A DNA stretch of 64,000 bases from Sciurus carolinensis (taxonomy: Eukaryota > Chordata > Mammalia > Rodentia > Sciuridae). The translations under genes were made by a program, and so were the position numbers. The stretch lies in assembly GCF_902686445.1 (NCBI RefSeq), contig NC_062222.1:41849792-41913791 (forward strand), read 5' to 3'. Position 1 is the stretch's first letter, and every line of letters begins with the position of its first letter. Shown here one piece after another: positions 46,403-60,256 of this stretch. The notes under the pieces were generated by a model. That model made no database searches. It saw only the letters and a list, made by a program, of their open reading frames with translations, and was not told where the DNA came from.

Positions 46403-47624
46403 AATTTTAAAATAAGATATTTGAATCACAACAGGGTAGGTTATTTTCTGCTTTATTGAAAAAAATCTGTCACCAATTAAAATGATGACACATTCACACT
46501 CTGCTAAACTGGATTTATGAATTTTTGTTAATATTATCACCTATATGACAGATTACTTTTTTCCTTAGGAACTTAGAAAACATCTCCCTCTTTTCCCTTG
46601 TACCATCTCTTGGATCTCTAAAGATGACTAAATATGCTAAGAGAAGTAGAAAGAAACTTATATGGTAAAAGAATTTGTCTAATAAAGAAACAGGAAAAGT
46701 AGTGTGGAATATTTGGATTTGCAAGTGGATTAGTAGGAGGATTAGTCATAGGAGATAGAGTCGTGGTGGAAGTGAAAATTCCCCCATATAAGCAGAGCTT
46801 CAAAGATAGAGAAAGGAACGTCTTTATTAAATAAAAAATAATATCAGTCTGAATAGTAGAATAAACATAAGTAGGTTAAAATAGTGTTCACGGTACCCTT
46901 TACCCCAGGAGATGGCTGGGTCAGGAAGCTGCCTCACAGACACCTGAAGTGCCTGTTCAATAGAACACCTTGCAGCATTATTGATGCTTAAGAGTAAAAG
47001 CAAGTGGTTATTTTTTCTAAATGTGACTTTAAAAAAAAAAATGTCTATAAGGCCACCTATAAACACATGAAAGAAGAATTCTCCAGAGTCATTTTCTAAT
47101 TTAGCCTGAATGAAGAGAAGCTCACTGGCAAGTAATTTAAGTTCTCAAATTAAACTCATGGAGAGATGCATACTGAATGAAAATTGGATTTTTAATATTG
47201 GCCTGTTTAAGTAACCTAAGGAGTTTGTAGTAATAAAAATGAGGGATATTTATTGATTCTGGGCTGATCGCCTTTTCTGACTGGTAGAGGCAGGGACCTG
47301 AGCCTGATACAGAAAACAAGTGCCTCTAGATCTGAGTGAGACTGTAGGAAACAGAGAAGAGAGGTGAAAATTCAGTTCTCAAAATGCCTCTTGCCTGTTT
47401 CTGTTATTTAAATGTGTCTTTATGATGAAAAGGTGTTATACAAAAATGTGGAGCTAGACATAAATGATAACAGTTTAGCGTAATAGAGAGATGGACTTGG
47501 AAAACCATGATTCTGATCTCTAGTATGAGCTTCCTATAGAAATTCGAGCCATCTTATGATCACTTCAGCTTCTAATTTTCATGCATGTGTGCACAAAGAA
47601 GATGATTTTCATGAGTTCTTTCAT
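46403..47624. other. No gene seen
   Basis: Unassigned DNA with no recognised repeat. Several 60-80 codon minus-strand open stretches lie in mixed frames and are unsupported. Confidence 0.4.
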
Positions 47625-47725
47625 TTATATCTCATATAAATTCCTTAAAGTTGGTCTTCTTTGCCTCCATTTTAAGGACAGAAACACCAAGTCTTAGAAA
47701 CCTCACTCAGTCAATGGTAAACATG
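47625..47725 (-). mobile_element. MIR SINE fragment
   Basis: 'tccattttaaggacagaaac' and 'aagtcttagaaacctcactc' are the complement of the MIR core and tail; short. Confidence 0.5.
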
Positions 47726-48989
47726 TTTCTCCTGTCAATCTTTACTTCAGTATCATTTAATACATAAAAAAGAGTATGATTTTTGCATATCAAAAATTTT
47801 AGAGAAATTAAAAAAAGATATTTATAAAAATTAAATGCACATTATAGGAAATAAATTTTAAAAAGCATTCCATTCAATAATTTAATTATTGGGAAATTTA
47901 TTTTGAAGAATTCAAATAAAGTTCACAGAGAAATGTCATGATCTTTTAACATCATTTATTTCTGATCATATTGGGTGGTCTAGATGGAGTAAGTTTAGCA
48001 ACACAAAATGACTGTGTACCTTTGTCTAATTTAAATGCATATTAAAATTAACATTGTGTTTCAATGCCAGAATTTCAACATTGTTATAAGTTATTTTTTT
48101 GTGAAAGAGATGTGAAAATACTTTCACCTTTCATTACTTTTAATTGAAAACAATGGAGGTAGCAGTTTACTGAAAATGTATCAGTAGGATAGATTATTAT
48201 GAATGTAATGTCTTCTTAATTCAAATTAAAATATGCATTAGTATATGATTTTTTAAAAGTTATGTGCAAATTGAGTATTCATAAAACCCGTAAGAGTATT
48301 AAGACAGCTCTGACTTCATCCCAGTATATAATTAAATGGACAGTTCATAGCTATATAACTTCTTGCCTGGTTTAGGTAAAATTAGAAAAACTGAAGAGTA
48401 ATAACTTAAATCCTTCTTTGAGATTCTAGAAAGAAACTGTAAATTAATACTTCATTCTCTAAATTTACACTTCTGATCTTATTTCAATCATCTCTAAAAT
48501 TACCAATCAGACAGAATTTCAGAGACTTCCTGAAATAACCTCTACAATGAAAAGCAAATAATTCACTTAGAGTTTTTTTTTTTCTTCTATTGCTTAAGAA
48601 ATCTGTAGAGATTTGATGACTTTTTCCATTCAGCTGCATTTTCTGGTTAGTTAATCATGAATACCTAGTTAGTCTTTTCTTGTTGATTAATTAGCAGAGA
48701 AAATGAAAGCCATTAACTTTCTTAAACCCCAGGGGTTGAGCTTTCCACAAGCTCAAAATGTTCTTCAAATTGAAATTGTTCTTCAAATTATTCTTCCAGT
48801 GCCATCTGATTATCTAACCCAAAAGTCTCAAATACTTAGCCATATACAATGGTGTCATAACTAGGGGAATGTGATGTATATTTGAACATGATTTTCTCAA
48901 TCAACTGACAGTAATTGCAGTTTCACTGGAGATTCTTCCTCTAGGGATACAAAAATTGATCACCTAATTCCTAGTATTTGATTTCCACC
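47726..48989. other. No gene seen; AT-rich DNA
   Basis: No named repeat. Parts (48590-48720) have a mixed, non-repetitive composition such as conserved non-coding DNA often has, but I cannot test conservation. Confidence 0.4.
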
Positions 48990-49320
48990 AGTTCTAGACA
49001 CTTCCATCTTTCATTCCTTACATATTTATTGAGCACTCTATGTTCTGGGTACTACTTTAGTCTTATGGGATGTATCAGAGCACAAAGAAGAGAGGTTCTC
49101 TACCCTCATTCTAGTGACTGGAAGGAAGACAATTAACCCATATACTAAGTAAATCGTATGGTAGAAGGTATTAAGTATTATGGAAGATAGAGAAAATGTA
49201 CAACAGAGTAAAGAGTATTGAATGAAGATGCAAGTGGTTGCTTTATTAAATAGGGTGATCGGGGTTGACCTCTGGAGTGGAGGAGACTTGATGGAAGTAT
49301 TAAAAGGGTTCGGAGTTAAC
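48990..49320 (-). mobile_element. L2 3' region
   Basis: On the plus strand: 'ttacatatttattgagcact', 'tgttctgggtactactttag', 'accctcattctagtgactgg', 'taaatagggtgatcggggtt' and 'gacctctggagtgga' give the complement of the L2 3' end in order, about 330 bases. The 61-codon open stretch inside is not a gene. Confidence 0.7.
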
Positions 49321-49889
49321 CATCATCACTACTTCAACAGTAAACACTATTTTTTCATGTGGAAAGAAGAAAAGCATTGTGAGCCAAGTAAAAACTATTC
49401 AAAATAAACAATTGCATGAAATGAAGAAATAGATCCCCACACATTTGAAATGGAAATTATTCTAACTCTCTTACCATGAGTTTTCTTCCTGGAAAAGGAA
49501 ATTGGGTCACATTCTTTATTTTTAATATCGGCATCAGATTTTTAAAAATATATTCTATCACATATTATAATTATTATTCTAGGAAAAAAAGGACTTTTTG
49601 ACATATCTCAAAATAAGATTTAGCTATAGCTTACTTAGAAACTCCCCTACAATCAAGGTTTTCATAATAAAGATTGACTAGGAGTAAGGAAATTTGAGGT
49701 AAAGGTAGATAACTTAAGTTCATTATGGGAACTAATGTTATTTCATACATTCTGGAATGTGCATGAGTTCAGATGAATTCCTTACCTAATATCAGCAATT
49801 CTTGCTACTGAAGGCTTATCATGAATGTTCAATATTCATGTATATGGTCCTATAGGGGTACAATATATTCTATCATTGCTTTTAACAAG
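49321..49889. other. No gene seen
   Basis: Unassigned AT-rich DNA. Confidence 0.45.
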
Positions 49890-50010
49890 TTTAAGAAAAA
49901 TGTATTATTATATCCCCATTTTGTGGATTAAAAAGTTAAGGAACTGAAGAGATAAGAAATGTAAATTGGAGAATTAATTTCTAAAACCATGTGTCTTGAT
50001 TGCACATCAT
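49890..50010 (-). mobile_element. MIR SINE fragment
   Basis: 'tattatatccccattttgtg', 'gattaaaaagttaaggaact' and 'aaccatgtgtcttgattgca' are the complement of MIR in order; decayed. Confidence 0.5.
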
Positions 50011-52469
50011 GAGATCTTAATCACACTGTAGCATATGAAGTTTGACAGTCACTACCACAATATGAGTCAAATATAAGACAATATTTTGGATACAGAAAAA
50101 AGTGTTAGGATGTTGCTTACTGCTCATCTAAAACTAAGAAAAATGTTGATCATCCAAAAAAATTTAGGAGGGATGAAACCTACTTTGTGCTCCTCTAGGT
50201 TCAAATCTTGGATAACTTCCTCAGACTGTACTCAGCATCCAAAGGAAACAGAGTGTGGCAGTGTCACAGTAAGCAGATTGACAGAAGCAACCTCATGATG
50301 TCTTAGATTATAGTTAATTGCCATGTATTATAGTTTATTAAACAATCTACAGTCTTTTAGAGACTTTATGGTCTAGTTTGACTAAATTAATCTTTGCAAA
50401 AGAAGCGAGTAGTTTGAGAACTCTTCCTCCAAAGAGATTAATAATTAAGCATAGTGCTAATAACTTAAGTACAACTGAGCATACATCTATAGCAAAGAAT
50501 GCAAGAAAATGACACAGCTGAGCATTCTTCCACTTTCCTAGTGAATTCTTCTTCAGTCAAGTCACACTCCAGATTTAAAATACAGGTATCTAATCAGATC
50601 TGACCTATTCAGTCACATTTCATTCAGTTAAGAAATAATTCTTATAAGATATAATTCTTATAAAAATGTGTTATGTTTTAATAAAGTATTTGAAATAGTT
50701 TTCATTTAATTTGTTCACTTCCATTTTGCATGTTGTGATAAGTACATAAATAAGCATAGCACTACAATTATATAATATATACAAATAAACATTCATTTAC
50801 TAGGGAGACATTCACACAATGTTTGCTAATATTTGTGAGGCCTCAGATCTAGATCATCAAAGCAATTAACAGTAGAAATGAAGATGGATTTTTACTATAA
50901 AATTGACATTACTTACTTCCACATTAATTTAAAAATTAATAGAAAGTGATTACTATTGTACTTTTTAAAAATATCCCTAAATATCTGAGTAAATCTTATT
51001 TTTTCAGTTACTTATAACTGATTGGTTTTATGTCCTTCCACTAATGGTTTTTCCTAGCTCATATATATATATTTTGGGCATGAGCATTATAAGTATAATC
51101 CATTTTAACTCATTTAAAATATTAAATATGAACTCTTTATTGATGTGACCATTCCTTTAACTGCAATGTCTTCTTGTCTTTAGGATTCTAATTTTTTTAG
51201 ATTTTTAGTCTCAAAACTTCTCTATTTCCTTTCTGTCTTGTAGTGTACAAATAAATCGACAAATTTTGTGTTTCCTTTCTCTTCATGGCACTGTCATTTA
51301 TTCCTTCCTTTCCATGCATTAACATCATCATGTACAAGCAAACTCCAAATATTATTTTAACAACCTCTTTATTGCTAGTCTCCCTTGTCATGCCCAACCC
51401 CTAAAGAACAGCCATGATTCATCTGTCCACAATTGCAAAATTATTCTAAATTTAAGATTAATTTTAAAGATTCGAATTTTAAAAACTGGAAATATAAATC
51501 CTCCTCAAAACAAATAAAAATATCCTCCAGTACATAAATTTTCCCCCTACCATACAAAACACTGCTCCAAATCCTTAACCTTATACCCTTGGTCAGCTCA
51601 TATTCTATATTAAGCTGGAGATCTGATACAAGGCAATAATGTGAATTTTTATTGGTTTTTTTGTCAATAAAAAACATAACTTTTTTTCTTTCTATTATAT
51701 TGCATGTGCATGTTTCCCTTCATATGGTTTACCCATGTGAATAGAAACTGTTTCACTCTTGAAAAAATTCTTAGCAAATTTGCATGTTTGTAAGAACTCA
51801 ACATTAATACTTAATGAGTAAAAATAAAGTCTTATTTTCTTGGTCATTTAAAATGGACTTCAGCATATTTCTGTGCTTTTGAGACATGAAAATCCTCTAA
51901 TTGTCGTTGACTAGTATATTTGAGAAAACATCAGCTAAGACAAAGTTACTATATTGGGGAAGCCACTTGGACACAAACACAAAATGCAGAAACTTGACAG
52001 TATATCACTCTATAATGTAAAAATGAGGTATATTTTATGGCCATGCCACATATTCAAATTGTGTGACAGTATTTAGTGTGATGGAGCTCTTTGCAAAACA
52101 TGGAGAAAAAAATTCATAAAAACTGTGATGGTAAATAATTAACTCATGTGTAATGTTTTTCTTCTTTTTTACACTAGGTCAAACATTACAGTTTTTTTTT
52201 CAAAGATCTCTTTAAAAATCATTCACTTTCTGAAAATCAACATTACACTATTACTCTTCCTTAATGTGGATCCCTGAAGTATTTGCATTTACTTGCTTCA
52301 CTTATATCCTCCCTCCCATTGCTGTCTTTTAGACACCTTTATTTTGTATAGACTGTTCAATATAAAACTACTTCTTTTAAATGTAGGAGCAACTATGTTG
52401 TTTATTTTGGAAGACAATTTTCAGTATCTTAAAAAACCAACCATAGTCTTATCATGCAACCAGTGACAC
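50011..52469. other. No gene seen; AT-rich DNA
   Basis: 2.5 kb with no repeat that I can name. Small TA run at 51059-51072. Minus-strand open stretches at 51197-51677 lack support. Confidence 0.45.
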
Positions 52470-53395
52470 ACACCTTGTATTTGCTCAAATGACTTGGAAA
52501 TTTATGTCCACATAAACACTTCCACATAAATGTTTATAACAACTTTGTTCAGAATTACCAAAACTTGGAAGTAACCTAAGATGTCCCTTCAATAAGACAA
52601 TGGATACAAAGCACATCATGGTGCATCCAAACAATGGTATGTTATGCAGTGACATAAATGAACCTGGGAATGACAGAAAGAGGTAGAGGAAACTTAAATG
52701 AATACAGCTAAGTGAAAGAAGTAGATATTAAAAGGCTATACATTCTGTAGTTCCAGCTAACTGACATTCTAGGAAGGGAAAAGTTATGAAGACAATGAAA
52801 AAGACCATTGGTTGCCTGGGGGAAGGAGAAGAAATGGAATGCAGGACATTTTTAGGGCAGTTAACCTAATCTACTTTCTAGATATATTCTAGCATTTACA
52901 TTCTATATGATGCAATCATGATGGATACAGGACATTCCATGTTTGTCCAGATTCATAGCAGGTACAGGATAATAAATGAACCCTAATGTAAACCGTAGAC
53001 ATTAATATTCATCCATAAACTGTAACCATTATACTGCAATAATGGAAAATGTTAACAACAGGGAAGTCTGCACAGGGTCAGAAGAGGGCTTATATGGGCA
53101 CTCTCTACTGCTCTAAAATTTTTCAAAATTAGATCTCACAGCCAAGATGAGGCATAACAAATAAATGTAATGTAATATACTGTTGGAAACCTGGAACAGA
53201 AAAAGGACATTAGGGAAAAACTGAGGAAAAACTAATAAAGTATGGACTTCAGTTAATAAAGTATCAGTGTTGGTTTATTAATTGTGATAAATGTAACACA
53301 CTAAATATATAATGCAGTAAGAACTGGATATAAAGGAGCTCTGTGTACTATATTTCCAAATTTTCTGTAGACTACTTTAAGGGACAAAAAGATTT
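52470..53395 (+). mobile_element. Old L1 (L1M-type) 3' end
   Basis: The plus strand follows the order of old mammalian L1M ends: the last ORF2 part ('cataaatgtttataacaact', 'caataagacaatggatacaa'), then the 'taagtgaaagaagtagatat' block, 'ttggttgcctgggggaagga', and a 3'UTR ('agtatggacttcagttaata', 'tggtttattaattgtgataa', 'gctctgtgtactatatttcc', 'aaattttctgtagac'). All frames are broken. It predates rodents by its form, unlike the younger L1 at 34.5 kb. Confidence 0.75.
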
Positions 53396-54359
53396 ATGTA
53401 TCATATATTCTAAGTAAGGAATATCATGAGGAATATGAAAAGGTACATAGTAGATTCCACATTTAAATATAAAATTATTGAAAATCATTTTTAGCATTTA
53501 TTTAAAATGTTACTAAAAATTTTAGTCTTTACTAAAAAAATGCAAGATTCATATTATATATAGAATGGGTATGTCATCGGAGTGAAATAAAAATATTTTG
53601 GTTTTTTAATCCAATCACACTATTTGTTAAATGTTAACACTGCATTAAAAATTATTGTGTTCAAATTTCTTGATTTCATTTGTGCTGAACTTCAGCTAAG
53701 TAGCCCATTTCCTAATCCTCTATTATGAAAGGGCTGTACTTTACTGAAATTTCACCTTTCTTTTGTGGTTAGCTGTGTGTAGTCTGAAAATGCAGATAAC
53801 AACTGATATTCCCAGGAATGTCACAGTTTTACAGCTCTTTTCATCTGAATATACATATTCTTACTGAATTCACATGATTTTTACATTACTAAAAGTAGTT
53901 TACCCAAAATATTGATTTGCCTTTGCTTCACTTTCTGTGATAAAACAGTTGAAAATGGTTTTTCTTGGCTCAATTAATATGGCATCTGCTCTCTCCACCC
54001 CATAACTCATTCGTCATGCAAAAGAGGAATCTTGCCTCTGCAGTGGTATCGATCCACATGGCCCTTTTGGTTAGGAGTAAAGCCTCTTTAATTACTTTGG
54101 CTGACTTTCATTTTTTTACAAAGTCTTAGGCACATTAACTATCATGTTGTAGTGTTTTCATTTGTCTTAAATTTAGATTCACTTTGGTCTCCAGAGATTG
54201 ATTGTCTATATTCTTGAAAAAAAAAAAAAAATGGCCTATCCCAATCTATCCTAACTTTGCCTGGTTTCAAAATCTGAAAGAGCTATCTCTCAGCTTCTCC
54301 TAGAGTTTGATAACCTCTTCCCTTTCCTTCACCAGAGGTGTTTTGACCTTTAATTAAAA
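53396..54359. other. No gene seen
   Basis: Unassigned AT-rich DNA; A14 run at 54218-54232. Confidence 0.45.
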
Positions 54360-54640
54360 GGAAAATTTGTTGTCTTCCTTTCAGAAGACAGCAAATAATG
54401 AACTCATTAAAATGAGGTTAGTGTTCAGGCCTTAGAGCAATAAGAGTTGAAGTCTCATTAGCAGCTAACAATGCAGAACACAGCACATAAATAAACCTAA
54501 TATGGCACAGCAAAATGCCTCGGTGCATTAAATTTGAGCAGAATCAAATGTTTACCATCAATGATGTCTAGGGCATGAAGTTTTAATGCACTTAATAAAG
54601 GAAAGCAAATTGCTTCCTATTAACCATGAAATGTTACCGA
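54360..54640 (+). other. Complex non-repetitive block, possible conserved non-coding DNA
   Basis: Balanced, non-repetitive sequence without SINE, L1 or LTR wording and with several homeobox-like TAAT/ATTA cores. No open frame. Enhancer function is only a guess, since conservation cannot be seen from one species. Confidence 0.2.
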
Positions 54641-55589
54641 AAAAAGTGCTCCAAAAAGTGTATTATGTAAATGTGGGATATGTTAGTAATTAACAAGGAT
54701 ATTGCAGAAAAAAAATCTGCCTTCTTAATAGATGTAATAATTAGGAAGAATAAAGGGGACTTGAAATCTCTAAATGTAATTCTAGAGATTAAGTAAAATA
54801 AGGTGGAATGTAAAATTAAAAAAAAAAAAAAAACTATATCATTCATGACCCAACATGAGAGATATTTGCAATGTCATCTTATAGAATGTAACAACCCAGA
54901 AAGTAATAAAGTATCTTCTTGGTGAGGAATTCCTTAAGAACTTATTTGGAAGAGTTACTCTACTCTACTTTTAGATGCATTAGAAATATTGTTTGTGCAA
55001 GTCCTAAAACTTCATAAGATTTTTCTAACAATAAATGACCTATTATTAGAAAAAACGAGTTTTAATAGTTCAGTGAATATTATTAGACATTCATTTTAGT
55101 GCCTAATATCTATGTAACATTATTTACATTAAAAGATTGGTAATAAGCTTCTAATTCTCTATGGTTTCAAATGACTTAAATAAAGTTAGGCTTTTGTTTC
55201 ACTATGTATGGTTAACAAGTATCTAATATACTTCTTAAGTAAGAAAAAAAAATTCACCATGGCAAATATTTTTACTTGATAATTCATTCTAACATTATTT
55301 CTCCAAATATTTGAAGAAGTCTGCTTTCATTCCACACTTCTTGAGTTCTTATGAAACAGAAAAAAAAAAATACTGTGGAGGGGGAATAGATAGGAGCCCC
55401 TGCTTTACATAGATGAAACCAGCTCATCAAATGATATATTAGAGATTTTGAAGAAATACTTTACTCTGGATAAAAGAGGCAGCTAGTAATTTTGAAACAA
55501 TCTTCATCTGATATCCAAGATCTGAACAAATCAGGAGTCGGCGGCACACACCATATTTAAATCTCTCACAACCTGCATTCAATTATCTT
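54641..55589. other. No gene seen
   Basis: Unassigned AT-rich DNA with A-runs at about 54818-54833 and 55361-55370. Confidence 0.45.
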
Positions 55590-55930
55590 TAAACTATATT
55601 CAAATCAGATCACTTTCCTCCCACTTTGCCACAAACTCCAAGGCACTCATTTCTCAATTAGGCTTTTTTTCTCCCTTCTAAATGTTTTCTTCCTCCATGC
55701 TTGTCCTCCTTTGACCCAGTAAATCCTTTGTACATTGAGCACATATATGTGCTAATTGTAAACATTGAATTTTTGCTAAAAATTCCCTAGCGGTTCCCCA
55801 TTACATTCAACTTATCTACCCACATTAGAAATGCATTTGATTATTGTCAGTCATTAGAAGGTACACTTCCAGGCAGCACCTAGAACAACTAGACTATCAT
55901 TCTCCACAAATATTTCTTGAATATACAAGT
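55590..55930 (+). mobile_element. Possible L2 fragment
   Basis: 'tcctcccactttgccacaaa', 'ccctagcggttccccattac' and 'gcagcacctagaacaactag' ... 'caaatatttcttgaatatac' are in L2 3' order; very decayed. Confidence 0.35.
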
Positions 55931-56839
55931 AGGGAAATACATTACACTTATTTGGGAATATTAAATTTAAATTGTAGCAAATTCCTTTATGGAAAGACAT
56001 AAAGTGAAGGTGTATCCACAAAGGATGCTACTCACATAGGAAATTTTGAATGTTGCCTTGCTTTTGCTGAGAAATGAGGTCAGTACCAGAAAAATGTAAC
56101 CATCAATGCATTTTTGTTGTTCTTGTTCACAAGCGTCTCACTAGATTCCCTTCATCTATGGGGAATCAGAGTTGGTAGACTAGTAGGTGTTTATCAGGTG
56201 ATGTCAGCCTGTTTTGTTTTAAATGTGAATTGTAATTAGGCTTTAAATAGGGTTGAAATTGGGGAAGTGATAACAAAATCTCACAGGAGATTTTATTTTT
56301 GAAACTCCTGAGTTTTTGTCAGATGGGGAGACTTTCTAGAAGTTGACATGTCTACCAAGTACAGGAAAAGTCCCTCTTAAAATATTATGCCTTACCATGG
56401 ATTTTAAGATATTTTTGTATGGTTTCTATAACTTATCATGGCTCTATACACATAATAATGTTTTCTTTGTATTCATAGGAAAACCTAGAAATGCACATTA
56501 TCTTTATACTGGTGGCAGTGCAAAGAGAAAATTCTACTGTATTTGAGCTTAAACAACAAATAAACCTTAATGCCTCAAGTAATATATGTCAATTCATGAT
56601 TTGATATTTAGTCATTGGAAATAGTTCTTGGGATACATATTTAAAGTTGTATGAATCTGAATGTCTGCTTGCAAAATACTCAACTTTGTAGTCAATGAAA
56701 ATTTTCAAGAATATATATGGTAAAAATTTGAACTAATCCACATTTATTCAGTTATGGTAAAATAGACATGAAAGTATACTGTTATGAAAATAAAACATAG
56801 AAATAAAACATAAAATAAAAATAATTTCACATGCAGGAG

Positions 56840-56841
<2 letters not shown>
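55931..56841. other. No gene seen
   Basis: Unassigned AT-rich DNA. The open stretch at 56343-56546 is unsupported. Confidence 0.45.
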
Positions 56842-56872
<31 letters not shown>

Positions 56873-56875
56873 ATC
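56842..56875 (+). repeat. (TATC)n tetranucleotide microsatellite
   Basis: Eight near-perfect TATC units, probably variable in length. Confidence 0.95.
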
Positions 56876-58136
56876 TTTTTAAGGGACACAGTATATTAGC
56901 AGGACCCAGAAGCTTTCTTGAAAGATGAAAGTGCTTTAATAAATGTTTGGTGAAGTACATTTCCTGAAGGTCATGCAGTGGTATTTACTTACATTCTATT
57001 TGGTCCCTACAGGTAAATGTGTTTATTTGCAAATAAGATTTTCTCAAGTGAGCTGCCAAACAAGTTCATGTTTACTAAATACTGAATTTATGCTATTCTA
57101 CTGACTACATTCAAAATTCTCTAATGATAGTTATATTTTAAATTCTATTGTCAATGATGTTTGTTTTATTTTCTAAGTAATCACAGGAGAGTGATTAAAA
57201 TATTTAATTTGACTCTTCATTAATTTTTATCTAAATCATTTTTATTTTAATAAAGTGATACTATTGAAAAGCATCAGTTATATTGTACTACATCAATACA
57301 CTAAATCCTGATAATAAATAACAAATTTTCTCAGAGATGTCTCCTGTTGATTCAACTATTAGTCAAAATATATGTTTAAAAATAGATACCATTCTGATTT
57401 AGAAAGAAGAGAGATATATTCATTGTGGTACATAGAATATATATTTTTCAGTGTACCACCCATAATACATGTGTTTTGCAATATACAAATACTGAGAAAG
57501 GTCAATGACTCATTTTGTTCAAATCACTTGTTCATATGATTCAATTGAACTATTCCTGTATACAACTATTAGTAACATTAGTAATGTATTCCTCATTGTT
57601 GTAGGACAGGAATCAAGAATACTGATGTGAAAGTTATGCTTTTTCTTTCTCATTTTAAGGCAAATGACTATGGTAGATAAAATTTGAAATTAAAATCCTA
57701 AACACCTACATGTATAGAATTCTCCTGCAGTTCCCGAACATTTTTTAGTAGAATTATTGTAGGAAAATAGAACTGCCAAAGCTATGCATGAAATCTCTGA
57801 AGGCTGTCTTCATAGCCTAAGACCCTAAAATTCTGTCACAAAATTCAGATGCTTCCAAGGTGATTTTACATAACCAGTTAAATAAAAACGAGAATAGAAA
57901 GTATATTTTCTGTGATCAAGAACTGTTTTGGAATTGTTACAACATAACATCTAATGAAGTAGAAAATACAATACAATTAATAAGTGAAAACACTGCTATT
58001 AAAGGGATTCCTAATCAGCATGTGAGCATTGAGTAAGCTGGGAGGCTTATATTTTCTGAGACCTAAGAAATAAACTGAGAATTATATTTAAGAATATTTT
58101 TGCCTTTAGGAAGTAATTTTGTTAATGAAAACAATT
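56876..58136. other. No gene seen; AT-rich DNA
   Basis: No repeat or gene that I can name. Confidence 0.45.
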
Positions 58137-58148
58137 TTGTACTTATTT

Positions 58149-58355
58149 GTTTGCTTTTTTGGTACCAGGGATTGAACTTAGGGGCACTTGACCACTGAGC
58201 CACATCCCAACCCTATTTGTATTTTTTATTTTGAGACAGGGTATCACTGAGTTCCTTAGTGCTTCAATTTTGCTAAGGCTGGCTTTGAATTTGAGATCCT
58301 CCTGTCTCAGTATTCTAAGCTGCTGGGATTACAGGTGTGTGCCACCATATCTGGC
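58149..58355 (-). mobile_element. B1-ID composite SINE
   Basis: On the plus strand: complement of ID ('accagggattgaacttaggg', 'gaccactgagccacatccca') followed by complement of B1 ('gagatcctcctgtctcagta', 'gggattacaggtgtgtgcca'). A 12-base TSD, TTGTACTTATTT (58137-58148) and TTGTACTTGTTT (58356-58367), with one mismatch, marks the ends. Confidence 0.9.
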
Positions 58356-58367
58356 TTGTACTTGTTT

Positions 58368-59839
58368 TTAATAATTTATCACCTAGAAAAAGACACTCCA
58401 AAAAGGAAACATCAATTACTCTTAGAGTGTAATTGTTATTTCTAAATATATTTCCAGTATTACATAATATTATAAAATTGATCTTGATCTAAATCTCTTT
58501 AGAGTAAGTGAAATCCTGGAATAATGGTAAAATGCTCTATTGTACAAATCTCTTGCAGACATCTAATATGATTTTATGACTAAATGCACACACAGAATCA
58601 CATTTTATATAAATTTGAGTTACGCTATTTTGCTACTTGCATCATATAATAAATAGGAAACTACATTTGAATAGAGGATAGCATGACCCCAGAAAACACC
58701 TCAGTCCCCAAGGTTTAACCATTCACATAAAGATTTTTTTCTTAAAAGAGTGTAAATGAAACTTAAGCAAGTGGAATAGGTGTTGCTGGTTGATAGATAA
58801 AGCTAAGTTAAATCAAGTACAGGATTTTTCCTACTAAAGAATTTTAATGTGTTAATAAGCACCAAAAACTTCCCAGGTGATATCTAACATAGGGTATTTC
58901 CTAAATATATAGAACATAGAATTATTTTTTCACAGATTTATTGTATTTCATAGAACTAGTGATCATAGACCATACTTTAGAAAACACTCTTCTGTGATAA
59001 GGAAGTCTGTTTTACTAACTATTTCCTTATACAGTGATATTGTCCATGATTGCCCAATGTAGAATACAGCCCAAATGGCCATACTCTGCACACCCTAAGT
59101 CAGCTCTGAAGTTGGTAAATAGATCAGGACCTGCTCTGGAGCTTCCACAGACAGAACAAAGACAATTCCATCAAGTTGGCCTCCTACTCAGCAGCTGAAA
59201 GAATGCAGAGTGATTCAAATTACACTTTCAAGTGCCAACCTAGCACAAAGAGAACTTGAATTCAGTACTGCACAGTTTCTTATGAGACTCTGGTAACCTT
59301 TATAAACTATTTGGCTCCTACTCTTATGTAATATAGATTTAGACTTTCTTATTTTCTTATATTTGTGTGTGTTGCGTGTGTGCATATGTATGTGGTTCCC
59401 TTCGTATTTGATTTCTTATTATTCCTGAAGCTGTCATTTAGTCATTGAGCTTTCAGTAGCTAGTTTCATTTTACTGTCCCCAGAAAAATTCTAAATACAA
59501 ACTAGCTTTACCTCACAATTACTCTCTCATTCACTTATATACTTTGGTAAGGCAAAAAAGACAATAATTTTCGTTATTACACCACAAGAAGCTTTAAAGG
59601 AAATAGTCACACCACAGGAAGAATGAACTTTGAAGTTGAAATATAAGATTCTTTTTACATCTTAAAAAATCCTATAGGGCATGTTGAAGACTTAACAGAA
59701 TTGAAGACTAGAGTTAGAAGGATCAACTTATAAAGGTGATACTAGTGGCCTAAATAATACATTTTAAGGATCTTACTTAGTTTGTATTTGATTTAAATTT
59801 CCTTATTTTATTTAAAATTTCAATCAGCTAGGTAGAATA
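58368..59839. other. No gene seen
   Basis: Unassigned AT-rich DNA with a TG-rich simple repeat at about 59363-59392. Confidence 0.45.
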
Positions 59840-60223
59840 TGGTACCATAGTTTGGATCTGGAATGTCCCCCAAGAGTCCATGTGTTAATGTCTTCTCCTA
59901 GTTTGGTACTAAAGGGAGATGCTAAAACCTTTAAAAAGTGGAGACTATTAGGAGGAAGTTAGGTCACTGAGGGAGGGCCCTTGAAGGGAATATTGGTAGC
60001 CTGGCCCCTTCCTATATCTCTCTTTACTCCTTGACTCCATGAGGTGAACAGGCCTCCTTTGCTAAAACCTCCTACCATGATACACTGGCCACCACAGACT
60101 CAAAGCAGTGGGGCTAAGCAAGCAGGACCTGAAACCTCTGAAACCTTGAGCTAAAATAAAACTTTCTTTCCTATAAGTTGATTATCTTGAGTATGTTATT
60201 CAAAGTAATGGAAAACTAACACA
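59840..60223 (+). mobile_element. MaLR solo LTR
   Basis: From 'tggtaccatagtttggatct' through 'tgtcccccaagagtccatgt', 'aattgggggaggaagttagg'-like middle ('ggaggaagttaggtcactga'), AATAAAACTTT (about 60154) to 'ggaaaactaacaca'. A typical plus-strand MaLR LTR. Confidence 0.75.
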
Positions 60224-60256
60224 GATGGAACAGAGCTATAGACAGCTGGGCAGAGT

